In this document: piece after piece, positions 33,371 through 41,416 of the stretch | How positions within the stretch are numbered: position 1 is the stretch's first letter | Layout of the letters: every line of letters starts with the position of its first letter | Program-made: the position numbers and the translations under genes | Notes under the pieces: generated by a model | What the model saw: the letters and a program-made list of their open reading frames with translations, nothing else | What the model was told of the DNA's origin: nothing | Database searches by the model: none | Assembly (NCBI RefSeq): GCF_001570405.1 | Contig: NZ_BBYM01000007.1 | Location: forward strand, 62,001 to 126,000 | DNA: 64,000 bases | Source of the DNA: Microtetraspora niveoalba | Lineage (GTDB): Bacteria > Actinomycetota > Actinomycetes > Streptosporangiales > Streptosporangiaceae | Reading direction: 5' to 3'

Positions 33371-34219
33371 TCAGTTCGCGTCGGCGAGGAAGTGGCGGAG
33401 CAGGGCGGCGTAGTCGCGGGCGCGCTCGATCTGCACCCAGTGCCCGCAGTGCGGGAAGACGTGCAGCTCCGCGTTGGGCAGGTGCTGCTGGAGGTACACG
33501 CTGGAGTCGGGCGTCACGAACCGGTCCTCGCGGCCGTGCACGATCAGGAACGGGTGCGGCATCCGGCGCAGCGCGGACGGCGGGACGGCCGCCTCCGCCG
33601 GGGTCGAGACCGCGGAGAAGAACCGCTCGTAGGACCGGCGGACCTCCGGGCGCATGACCTCCTGGTAACGCTGCTCGACGATCGACGAGATCGATTCGCT
33701 CAGCGCGCCCTCGTCGTGGACGAACCACCTGGTGAGGTTCTCAAGGGCGCTGATCGTCGGGTCCTTGTAGAAGGAGACCATCCGCATGACCTCGGGCGTC
33801 GGGTGCATGCTTCCTCCCGCGCTGCCCATCAGGGAGATCCGGGCGAAGCGGTCCGGCGCCGCCATCACCAGGTGCATCGCCAGGGCCCCGCCCATCGAGT
33901 TGCCGACCAGGTGCGCCCGCTCGATGCCCAGCCCGTCCATCAGGGCCAGCACCTGGTTCACCCGCAGCCGCAGCCAGCCGATGAGGGTGGGCGGCATGTC
34001 CTCCGGGTGGTCGGTACGGCCGTAGCCGACCAGGTCGGGCGCCAGGACCCGGTAGTCGCCGGAGAGCAGCGGGACGAAGTCACGCCAGTTCGACGAGGCG
34101 TTCGCGCCCGGGCCGCCGCCGTGCAGCAGGATCACGGTTTCGGAATTCTCCGCTCCGCTCTCCAGAAAGAATGTGGAGTAGCCGTCTGTCTCGACAGTAT
34201 GTTCGGTTACCTGGGTCAC
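33371..34219 (-). CDS. Meta-cleavage product C-C hydrolase (MhpC/BphD-like)
   Basis: 282 residues, alpha/beta hydrolase. Oxyanion loop LLHGGGPGANASSNW, a hallmark of the meta-cleavage hydrolases; nucleophile elbow LVGNSMGGALAMHL with catalytic Ser; Asp in HGREDRFVTP; and His in HCGHWVQIERA. It would split the ring-cleavage product into a carboxylic acid and 2-hydroxypenta-2,4-dienoate. GTG at 34219 was chosen, with AGGA eleven bases upstream. First gene of the leftward catabolic operon, opposite the PucR-like regulator. The later hydratase, aldolase and acetaldehyde dehydrogenase are not in the window. Confidence 0.9.
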   Translation of the reverse strand: MTQVTEHTVETDGYSTFFLESGAENSETVILLHGGGPGANASSNWRDFVPLLSGDYRVLAPDLVGYGRTDHPEDMPPTLIGWLRLRVNQVLALMDGLGIERAHLVGNSMGGALAMHLVMAAPDRFARISLMGSAGGSMHPTPEVMRMVSFYKDPTISALENLTRWFVHDEGALSESISSIVEQRYQEVMRPEVRRSYERFFSAVSTPAEAAVPPSALRRMPHPFLIVHGREDRFVTPDSSVYLQQHLPNAELHVFPHCGHWVQIERARDYAALLRHFLADAN

Positions 34220-34563
34220 GCGTATCGGGTTCCTTTCCTCACGTGTCGGACTGCTCGGCCGGGGTTCCGTCGGTCGCCGCCCCAGGCGGCTGGCAATCAT
34301 GCCCCGCGCTGTGCCAGCATTCGTCCAGGCCCCGGGTGATTGACCGCCGACCCGGACTCGGAGATCAGGGGGCCTTTCCCAGTGACCCGGCCGTCGCGTC
34401 CCGGCATGGACGGCAGCGGCTTTCGGTCACCTTCACATGCGGCGAAGTCAGCTTGTGCGGTGTTGACTCACCGTAGCCGGGCGGCAGGCGGACGCGCTTC
34501 GGACGTTCTGTCGCCGCTTGTCGGACGTGATCCGACGAAGTGTCGAAGGAGAGGACCACCCCG
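34220..34563. other. 344-bp divergent promoter region of the catabolic island
   Basis: Separates the catabolic operon from its likely regulator. No gene. TTGACT occurs at about 34461, but no convincing -10 partner or clear palindrome was found by eye. Confidence 0.5.
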
Positions 34564-35736
34564 ATGAGCCTTGATGACACCCTCCAGGATCTGGCTGATC
34601 GATTGGGCGCCCCGCTGGTCGTGCTGGACCTCGACCTGAAGGTCGCGGCGTACAGCGTCCACGACACCGACGCGCGCCGCTCCCGGCTGGCCCGGCTGCT
34701 GGCCGGATCCCTGGCGCCGCTGACCGAGGCCCTGGTCAGGGCGTACCGGCTGCGCACCGTCGCGCACCCGGTGCGCGTACCGGCCGATTCCCAGTGCGAC
34801 GCAAGGGTCGTCATGCCGCTGCGTCACGAGCAGCACCTCCTCGGCTATGTCTACTGCGTGGACGACCGGCCCGGCGGGGAGACGCCGGCCGACGCCATGC
34901 GGGCTTTGGAGGCCGCCGGTCCGGAGATCGGCATGCTCCTCGCGTTGCGGCTGTCGGACCTGCGCCGCAGCGTGGAGCACGCGAGATCCCTGCTGTCCGC
35001 CCTGCTGAGCGACGCGCCGGAAGAGCGCGGGCGGGCCGCGGAGTCCCTGCTGCGGGAAGGGCTGATCGAGGACGTCGAGCACTACTCGGTGCTGGTGTGC
35101 CGGGCCCCCGAGCCGTACCCGCGGTCCGTCACCCGACTGGCGGTCGAGGCGACGCTGGAGTTCACCACCCGCTCGACGACCGTCAAGATCGTCGGCGCGG
35201 TCCTCGGCGTGGAGGGGGTCGTGCTGTTCCCCCGCCCGGTCAACCCGGCCAGGCTGGACCGCGTCCTCGCCTCTCCCGGCCTGGAGCACGTCACGGCCGG
35301 GGCCGGCGGCGTCAAGCGGTCGCTGACCGAGGCGGTGGAGTCCTACCGTGAGGCGCAGATCGCCTACCGCGCCTCACGCGCGGACCCGCGGCGTTATGGC
35401 AGGCAGGTCTTCTGGGACGACCTGGGCCTGGACCGTCTCCTCCTGCAACTGCCGCTCGACCGGCTGACGTCCGGCCACCTGCCCGCCGGAGTGCGGCGGT
35501 TGCTGGCCTCCCCGCACAAGGCCGAACTCGTCTCGACCCTGCAGACCTACCTGGACAGCGGCGGCGAGATCCAGCGGACCGCCCGACGGCTGGCCATCCA
35601 CCGCAGCACGTTGTACTACCGGCTCGACCGGATCCGTGAGGTCACCGGCTGCGACATCTCCGACGGCGCGGTACGGCTCGACCTGCACGCCGGCCTGCGG
35701 ATCGCCCGCCTCGCCGGACTCTGCTCGGACGAGTGA
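34564..35736 (+). CDS. PucR/CdaR-like transcriptional regulator
   Basis: 390 residues. The N-terminal half is a GAF/PAS-like sensor region (LGAPLVVLDLDLKVAAYSVHD, RVVMPLRHEQHLLGYVY) with a central GGDEF-like PucR domain; the C-terminal helix-turn-helix is the PucR type: LQTYLDSGGEIQRTARRLAI followed by HRSTLYYRLDRIREVTG. Such regulators commonly activate catabolic operons on sensing the substrate. ATG at 34564 follows GGAGAGG by nine bases. It is divergent from the aromatic operon, which makes that operon its likely target. Confidence 0.88.
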   Translation: MSLDDTLQDLADRLGAPLVVLDLDLKVAAYSVHDTDARRSRLARLLAGSLAPLTEALVRAYRLRTVAHPVRVPADSQCDARVVMPLRHEQHLLGYVYCVDDRPGGETPADAMRALEAAGPEIGMLLALRLSDLRRSVEHARSLLSALLSDAPEERGRAAESLLREGLIEDVEHYSVLVCRAPEPYPRSVTRLAVEATLEFTTRSTTVKIVGAVLGVEGVVLFPRPVNPARLDRVLASPGLEHVTAGAGGVKRSLTEAVESYREAQIAYRASRADPRRYGRQVFWDDLGLDRLLLQLPLDRLTSGHLPAGVRRLLASPHKAELVSTLQTYLDSGGEIQRTARRLAIHRSTLYYRLDRIREVTGCDISDGAVRLDLHAGLRIARLAGLCSDE

Positions 35737-35788
35737 CGCCCCGGGCGGCGGATCGCGAGCCCGTCCTGTGGCCAGGTGCGGGGGCGTC

Positions 35789-35815
35789 GAGCGCCGCGAG
35801 GAAGTCGCGGCGCTC
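35789..35815. terminator. Bidirectional terminator after the regulator
   Basis: GAGCGCCGCGA-GGAAG-TCGCGGCGCTC, 11-bp perfect stem between convergent genes. Confidence 0.8.
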
Positions 35816-35916
35816 TTCGGGCGTGTGGTGGAGATCACGCGAAGGTTTGCCCGGGTCGCCCCACTGCCGACGGCAGCCCGGCTCGCGCGGGGATCCTCAC
35901 CGGTCGCGCCTCTCCG

Positions 35917-37542
35917 TCACCGGGACACGAGGAAGGCGAGCATCTCGGCCCGGGTCTGCTCGTCCGGCTCGATCGCCGCCGCCCGCCGGACCCAGGCCCC
36001 GGCCTCGTCCGGTACGGCCGACGCCGGCCAGGCGGCCAACGCCCCCGTCGCCGCGCGCCTGAGCCGGGTGATCCGGTTGCGCAGGGCCACCCGGATCAGC
36101 GGCAGGCCGATCCCGGGAAAGGCGTCCAGCCTGGAGACGACGGACTCCAGAGCCCGATCGGCGGCGTACTCCTCCCCGAGGTCGTAAACGTCGCCGGGGC
36201 CGTTGGCCAGATCGGACAGGGGGAGCAGTCGCTCGGCGAGGACGCACAGCCGTTCGGCCTCCGATGACGTGGCGGCGCCCAGCGCCGACCACCAGACGAA
36301 CCCGTCCAGCGGGTCGATCTCCAGACGGGCGACGGCCTGCGGGACGACCGGCAGCTCCAGCGGCCCGGCCGCCCAAAGCGCGTCGTGGAAGCCGGGGTCG
36401 CGCGGATCCGCGAGGTGCCCCAGCACGAGATCGCTCCATCGGGGCTCGGCGAGGCGATCCTGGTAGCTCCGGCGCAGCCGTGCGATGTCGTCGGACGGCC
36501 ACCGGGCGCCGTCGCCGGGGTCGCGCAGGTAGCCCAGCACTCCCAGCAGGCCGTGCAGCCTCCGGAGCGTGGCCTGGCGGCCGGCGAGAAGCTCGGCGAA
36601 GCGTCCCATCGCCGGCAGGGCGTCGTCGTAGTCGCTCATGTCCTCGGCCGGGCCGCCCAAGGCCAGGGCGGCCAGGATGTCCCCGGCGCCGTCGAGCAGG
36701 GCGTCGTCGACGTCGCTCTCGACGAGAGCGCGCCAGAGGCCGCCGGTCGTGGCGGCGATGTAGGCGAGGTACTCGTTCATGATTCCGTTGCGGAAGCCGT
36801 CCCGCAGCAGCCACGCTTTGATCTCCGGATCGTCGCAGCCCTTGAGTCGTTCCACCGCGTGGATCCGGCCCCAGCCCTCGACGCGGCGGGCCAGCTCGTA
36901 CACGGCCCGCTGCCGGTCCGGCTGGGTGCGCACCAGGGCGACGACCGCGTACAGGGTGAGCTCCTCCAGGGTGCCGAGCAGGAGCAGCAGGTCCCGGTCG
37001 CGCTGGTCGCCGTACGCGCCCACCAGCACCAGACCGATCTTCACCGTGTCGCGGCGGGTGCCGTGCTCCGCCAGGTGGCGTCCGAGTGCGCGGATCCGGT
37101 CGCCGGGCAGCCGACGCAGCCGGGTCTGTTCGACGAGGTCGTCCGCGACGGCGATCGCCGACGTGCCTGCGGACCGATCGTGCAGTCGCGACAGGTCCTC
37201 GCGGGCGGGTCTCCGGGTGGTGGCCAGCCTGTCGAGCAGGTCGGCGATCTCGGTGACCGCGCCGGCGTCCGGGGTGGCGCGGAAGTGGTGGCTCTCGATG
37301 CCGTCCCTGACGACGCTGCTGATGAGGGGCCCGCCGTCGCTCGGAGGAGGCGGATCATCGGGGAGCGTGTGTGCCTCTTCCGGCCAGGGGCCGGGACCGT
37401 GGCGCAGGGACATCGCGAGCGCGTGTGCGAGGAAGGTGGGGCGATCGTCGACGGGGTCGTCGCCCAGCTTCCACATGCCGGGGTTCACCGGCTGGGGCGG
37501 TGGCCGCCCTTCCCATAGATCATGTCCGTCATGATGGCCCAT
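35917..37542 (-). CDS. Large helical-repeat protein of unknown function
   Basis: 541 residues, cytosolic, rich in Leu, Ala, Arg and Asp. The pattern of about 35-residue helical pairs (ALGRHLAEHGTRRDTVKIGL, TLEELTLYAVVALVRTQPDR, AVERLKGCDDPEIKAWLLRD, RNRITRLRRAATGALAAWPA) suggests HEAT/ARM-like repeats, as in scaffold or DNA-glycosylase-like proteins. I do not recognise the family. The start at 37542 (MGHHDGHDL) has only a weak ribosome site; a TTG 18 bases earlier is possible. It follows the small VOC gene by 36 bp on the same strand. Confidence 0.7.
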   Translation of the reverse strand: MGHHDGHDLWEGRPPPQPVNPGMWKLGDDPVDDRPTFLAHALAMSLRHGPGPWPEEAHTLPDDPPPPSDGGPLISSVVRDGIESHHFRATPDAGAVTEIADLLDRLATTRRPAREDLSRLHDRSAGTSAIAVADDLVEQTRLRRLPGDRIRALGRHLAEHGTRRDTVKIGLVLVGAYGDQRDRDLLLLLGTLEELTLYAVVALVRTQPDRQRAVYELARRVEGWGRIHAVERLKGCDDPEIKAWLLRDGFRNGIMNEYLAYIAATTGGLWRALVESDVDDALLDGAGDILAALALGGPAEDMSDYDDALPAMGRFAELLAGRQATLRRLHGLLGVLGYLRDPGDGARWPSDDIARLRRSYQDRLAEPRWSDLVLGHLADPRDPGFHDALWAAGPLELPVVPQAVARLEIDPLDGFVWWSALGAATSSEAERLCVLAERLLPLSDLANGPGDVYDLGEEYAADRALESVVSRLDAFPGIGLPLIRVALRNRITRLRRAATGALAAWPASAVPDEAGAWVRRAAAIEPDEQTRAEMLAFLVSR

Positions 37543-37578
37543 CCGCCGCGTACGCCGCAATCCGGACGCGTACCCGGA

Positions 37579-37875
37579 TCAGGGCGCGGGCCGGACATGG
37601 ATCTCGACCACCCGGTCGTCCGGGTCGCGCGTCAGATGCCGCCCCGGAGGGAGCCCGGCGGCGGCGAGGGTCGCGAATCCCAGCCGGAGGGCGCCGGTCG
37701 TACGGCCCCTGAGCGCGGGATAGATCTCGAAGACCGTCCCGTCCGGCAGGACGGCGGCGAAGTGCTCCGGCCCGTCGCCGTGCCGCTCGAGGCGGAAGTC
37801 CATGCCCAGGGAGGAGTAGAAGTCGCGACACTCCCCGGGACGCGTGGTGTAGATGACCAGAAGGTTCGCCCGCAC
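37579..37875 (-). CDS. Small glyoxalase/VOC-fold protein
   Basis: 98 residues, about one vicinal-oxygen-chelate domain with the fold order beta-alpha-beta-beta-beta: NLLVIYTTRPGECRDFYSSLGM, FRLERHGDGPEHFAAVLPDG, TVFEIYPAL, ending DPDDRVVEIHV. Metal-ligand positions are incomplete, so it may bind and not catalyse. GTG start at 37875 lacks a strong ribosome site. Probably an operon with the helical-repeat gene; a terminator at 37940-37971 shields both from the tRNA operon upstream. Confidence 0.65.
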   Translation of the reverse strand: MRANLLVIYTTRPGECRDFYSSLGMDFRLERHGDGPEHFAAVLPDGTVFEIYPALRGRTTGALRLGFATLAAAGLPPGRHLTRDPDDRVVEIHVRPAP

Positions 37876-37939
37876 AGTCTCATTGTGGAGCGGAGGCGCG
37901 GCTCGATCTCCGGGCTCGGGGCCGTTGCCTCGGGAAACA

Positions 37940-37971
37940 GGAAATCCCAGGCCGCGGGGCCTGGGATTTCC
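37940..37971 (-). terminator. Terminator of the Gly-Cys-Val tRNA operon
   Basis: GGAAATCCCAGGCC-GCGG-GGCCTGGGATTTCC, perfect 14-bp stem, six bases after tRNA-Val. Confidence 0.85.
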
Positions 37972-37976
37972 GATGG

Positions 37977-38048
37977 TGGACGATACTGGGATTGAACCAG
38001 TGACCTCTTCCGTGTCAGGGAAGCGCTCTCCCGCTGAGCTAATCGTCC
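37977..38048 (-). tRNA. tRNA-Val (GAC)
   Basis: 72 nt. Acceptor GGACGAT/ATCGTCC, loop CTGACAC with anticodon GAC, T-arm TGGTTCAATCCCA, discriminator A. Last of three tRNAs in a leftward operon. Confidence 0.95.
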
Positions 38049-38063
38049 TTGGCGTGGGGCCAG

Positions 38064-38134
38064 AGGTGGAGACGGGATTTGAACCCGTGTACGCGGCTTT
38101 GCAGGCCGCTGCCTCGCCTCTCGGCCACTCCACC
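38064..38134 (-). tRNA. tRNA-Cys (GCA), copy 2
   Basis: 71 nt. Almost identical to the tRNA at 5674-5744; differences are confined to the 3' side of the anticodon stem and the variable loop (G-C here, G-U there). U discriminator. Confidence 0.95.
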
Positions 38135-38147
38135 ACGTAAAGCTCCG

Positions 38148-38219
38148 AGCGGAAGACGGGATTCGAACCCGCGACCCTCACCTTGGCAAGGTGATGCTCT
38201 ACCACTGAGCCACTTCCGC
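38148..38219 (-). tRNA. tRNA-Gly (GCC), copy 2
   Basis: 72 nt. Same sequence as the tRNA at 5774-5845; anticodon GCC. First of the Gly-Cys-Val operon. Confidence 0.95.
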
Positions 38220-38363
38220 GTGATTTCCCGCCCCCTTGGAGGCGGCCTCACGCAGAGAACTCTAGCGAATCCGCGCCGACTCCCCAAATCAAGCGGGAGA
38301 CCCTGGAGATGTAAGCAGCTAACATTGCAGACGCTAGTTACCAAGTGTGGGAAGAGTGGAACC

Positions 38364-39911
38364 ATGCGGGACAACGAGGTCGTGGAGATCGGGCCGGAAC
38401 CCCTGGCCTTCGGCGATGTGATCAGCGTGGCCAGGTACGGCGCCGCCGTACGGCTCACGGACGACGCGATCGCGGAGATGGCCGCGTCCCGGGGCAGGAT
38501 CGAGGAACTGGCGGAGGGGGACACCCCCGCCTACGGCGTCTCCACCGGGTTCGGCGCCCTCGCCACCCGGCACATCGACCCGGCGCTGCGCGGCCGGCTC
38601 CAGCGCAGCCTGATCCGCTCGCACGCCGCCGGGTCGGGCCCGGAGGTGGAGACCGAGGTCACCCGGGCCATGATGCTCCTGCGCCTGCACACCCTCGCGA
38701 CCGGTCACACGGGCGTGCGCCCCACGACCGCCAGGGTCCTCGAGAGCCTCCTCAACGCCGGGATCACGCCCGTGGTCCACGAGTACGGCAGCCTGGGCTG
38801 CTCCGGCGACCTCGCCCCGCTCTCGCACGTCGCGATGACGATCATGGGCGAGGGGGTCGTCCGCGACCGCGAGGGCCGCGTCCGGCCCGCCGACGAGGCG
38901 CTCAAGGAGTACGGCGTCGAGCCGGTCGAGCTGGCCGCCAAGGAGGGTCTCGCCCTCATCAACGGCACCGACGGCATGCTCGGCATGCTCGTGCTCGCCA
39001 TCCACGACCTGGAGCGGCTGCTCAGAACGGCGGACATCAGCGCCGCGATGAGCGTCGAGGCCCTGCTCGGCACCGACCGGGTCTTCGACGCGGCGCTCCA
39101 GGCGCTGCGCCCCCACCCCGGCCAGGCGGCCGCCGCCGCCAACATGCGCGCCCTGCTCGCCGACTCGGGGATCATGGCCTCGCATCGGGACGGCTCCTGC
39201 ACCCGCGTGCAGGACGCCTACTCGCTGCGCTGCGCCCCCCAGGTCGCCGGAGCCGCCAGGGACACCGTCGCCCACGCCGCCACCGTCGCCGGGCGCGAGC
39301 TGGCCAGCGCGATCGACAACCCGGTGGTGCTCGCCGACGGCCGGGTCGAGTCGAACGGCAACTTCCACGGCGCTCCCGTGGCGTACGTGCTGGACTTCCT
39401 GGCCATCGCGGTGGCCGACGTGGCGTCGATCGCCGAGCGCCGGACCGACCGCATGCTCGACGTCGCCCGCAGCCACGGGCTGCCCGCGTTCCTGGCCGAC
39501 GATCCCGGCGTCGACTCCGGGCACATGATCGCCCAGTACACGCAGGCCGCCATCGTCTCGGAGCTGAAGCGCCTGGCCAACCCCGCCAGCGTCGACTCGA
39601 TCCCCAGCTCGGCGATGCAGGAGGACCACGTGTCGATGGGCTGGTCGGCGGGGCGCAAGCTGCGCCGGGCGGTCGACGGCCTGACCCGGGTGCTCGCCGT
39701 CGAGCTGCTCACGGCGGCCCGCGCGGTCGACCTGCGCGCGCCGCACGCCCCGGCCCCGGCGACGGGGGCGGTGACCGCGCTGATCCGGGAATCGGTCGCG
39801 GGCCCCGGGACGGACCGGTTCCTCGCGCCGGAGATCGAGGCGGTCGTACGGCTCGTCGACGAGGGGGCCGTGGTCACCGCCGCCGAGTCGGTGACGGGGC
39901 CGCTGAGCTGA
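38364..39911 (+). CDS. hutH: Histidine ammonia-lyase
   Basis: 515 residues. Removes ammonia from histidine to give urocanate, the first step of histidine use. Loop YGVSTGFGALATRHI carries the catalytic Tyr; the MIO cofactor forms from Cys146-Ser147-Gly148 in GSLGCSGDLAPLSH, the Cys variant also known from Streptomyces in place of Ala-Ser-Gly; VQDAYSLRCAPQV and SNGNFHGAPV follow. ATG at 38364 follows GGAAG by nine bases. Other hut genes (hutU, hutI, hutG) are absent, as is common in actinomycetes, where the genes are scattered. Confidence 0.95.
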   Translation: MRDNEVVEIGPEPLAFGDVISVARYGAAVRLTDDAIAEMAASRGRIEELAEGDTPAYGVSTGFGALATRHIDPALRGRLQRSLIRSHAAGSGPEVETEVTRAMMLLRLHTLATGHTGVRPTTARVLESLLNAGITPVVHEYGSLGCSGDLAPLSHVAMTIMGEGVVRDREGRVRPADEALKEYGVEPVELAAKEGLALINGTDGMLGMLVLAIHDLERLLRTADISAAMSVEALLGTDRVFDAALQALRPHPGQAAAAANMRALLADSGIMASHRDGSCTRVQDAYSLRCAPQVAGAARDTVAHAATVAGRELASAIDNPVVLADGRVESNGNFHGAPVAYVLDFLAIAVADVASIAERRTDRMLDVARSHGLPAFLADDPGVDSGHMIAQYTQAAIVSELKRLANPASVDSIPSSAMQEDHVSMGWSAGRKLRRAVDGLTRVLAVELLTAARAVDLRAPHAPAPATGAVTALIRESVAGPGTDRFLAPEIEAVVRLVDEGAVVTAAESVTGPLS

Positions 39912-40035
39912 CCGCCGCGGCCCGTCACGGCCGATCCACCTGATTCACCCGGTCCACCCGATCGGGCCGGCCCGGCGCCCGGCCGCACCGGTCCGATCGG
40001 TCCGCCCCGTACGCGGCGCCGCCGCGCGGCGGGGG

Positions 40036-41364
40036 TCAGGGGATCGCGGCGATCACCTCGACCTCCAGCAGCGCGTCCGGCAGGAAGAGCCGGCCCACCT
40101 CGACCGTGGTGCTCGACGGCGGCTCCCCGGTGAGATAGCGCGCCCGGGCCTTCGCGTAGTCGAGCAGCCGGTCCATGTCGGTGACGAACGTCTTGACGTG
40201 GATCACATCGTCGAACGAGCTTCCCTGGTCCGCGAGGATCCGGCCCAGGCACTCGAAGACGTACTCCGACTGGCGGGCCATGTCGCCCTCGCCGACGACG
40301 CGGCCGTCCCCGTCCGCCGCGACCTGGCCGGAGACGAACAGCAGGTCTCCGAAACGCACCGCGTGGGAGTATCGGCCGTTGGTCGGGGGGACCGTGGAGG
40401 GGTTGATCCGCACCGCGGCCTTCCGGCTCCCGGGCGAGCCGGAGGCCGCGACGGGGCCGGTCGCGCGGATCTCACCCCCGGCCGGGGCGCTCCCGCCCGG
40501 GGCCGCCGCGTCCGCCGCCCCGGCGGCCCAGCGGACGACGGCGGAGAGGTCCTCGGAGCCGAGGCCCGCCGCCTCGGCCGCGGCGAGCAGGTCGCGGGCC
40601 GCGGCGGCCACCGTCTGGCCCGCCCCGGTCCCGCCGGTCGCGAGCCGCAGGTCCTTCGCCGCCAGGCCCAGCGCGTACCGGGTCTCGGCGGGGCCCGTCG
40701 CGGCGGCGTCCAGGCGGCCGGCGAGCGCGCCGAGCGGGGTGCCGGCGAGGATGTCGAGGAAGACGTCGCGGCCGACGCCCAGCCTCTCGGCGTACGCCAG
40801 GTTCTCGGCGAGCATCACCTGGGCGGGGACGAGCGCGCTCATGACGGCCAGCTTGAGCGCGGCGCCCGCGCCGAGGCGGCCGACCTCGCGCACCGTCCCG
40901 AAGACGGCGAGCACGTCGCGGCAGCGGGCGAGGTCCTCGGTCGAGCCGCCGGCCAGGACGACCAGCCGCCCCTCCTCCGCGGGGGCCACGCTGCCGAGGA
41001 CGGGCGCGTCCACCAGGCCCGCCCCGGACGGCAGCGTCCGCCGGAGCCGGGCCACGGCGTCGGGGCCGATCGTGGACATCTCGACGATCAGCGCGTCGGG
41101 ACGCAAGCCGGGCAGCGCGGAACGCGTCACGTCCTCGACCGCGTCCGGGTCGGCCAGCATCGTGAGGACCAGGCCGGCGTCCGCGACGGCCTCCGCCGGG
41201 GTGGCCGCCACCGTGGCCCCGGGGAACTCCTTGCGCGTGCGGTTCCAGACGGTCACCTTGTGCCCGGCGTCCACGAGGCGCCGGGCCATGGGGGCGCCCA
41301 TGCGCCCCAGTCCGAGAAAAGCGATCACGGGTGGCGACTGTAGGTCGGCGCCGAGCCATTCCAC
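40036..41364 (-). CDS. Fusion: beta-hydroxyacid dehydrogenase + RidA/YjgF domain
   Basis: 442 residues. Residues about 12-290 are a 3-hydroxyisobutyrate-dehydrogenase-type enzyme: VIAFLGLGRMGAPMARRLVD, LVLTMLADPDAVEDV, MSTIGPDAVARL, VDAPVLGSVAPAEEGRLVVL and LGAGAALKLAVM with the catalytic Lys, though the Asn usually four residues after it is Met. After a Gly/Ala linker, residues 319-442 form a complete RidA domain (RINPSTVPPTNGRYSHAVRF, LLFVSGQVAADGDG, FLPDALLEVEVIA); the catalytic Arg that usually precedes VEIE is Leu. ATG 41364 or GTG 41328, the latter giving MIAFLGLG. Divergent from a LysR gene. Confidence 0.85.
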   Translation of the reverse strand: MEWLGADLQSPPVIAFLGLGRMGAPMARRLVDAGHKVTVWNRTRKEFPGATVAATPAEAVADAGLVLTMLADPDAVEDVTRSALPGLRPDALIVEMSTIGPDAVARLRRTLPSGAGLVDAPVLGSVAPAEEGRLVVLAGGSTEDLARCRDVLAVFGTVREVGRLGAGAALKLAVMSALVPAQVMLAENLAYAERLGVGRDVFLDILAGTPLGALAGRLDAAATGPAETRYALGLAAKDLRLATGGTGAGQTVAAAARDLLAAAEAAGLGSEDLSAVVRWAAGAADAAAPGGSAPAGGEIRATGPVAASGSPGSRKAAVRINPSTVPPTNGRYSHAVRFGDLLFVSGQVAADGDGRVVGEGDMARQSEYVFECLGRILADQGSSFDDVIHVKTFVTDMDRLLDYAKARARYLTGEPPSSTTVEVGRLFLPDALLEVEVIAAIP

Positions 41365-41416
41365 CAGCGACTAAATGTCATGCTATCCATGCGCTCAGGT
41401 CATGGATGGAGGGATC

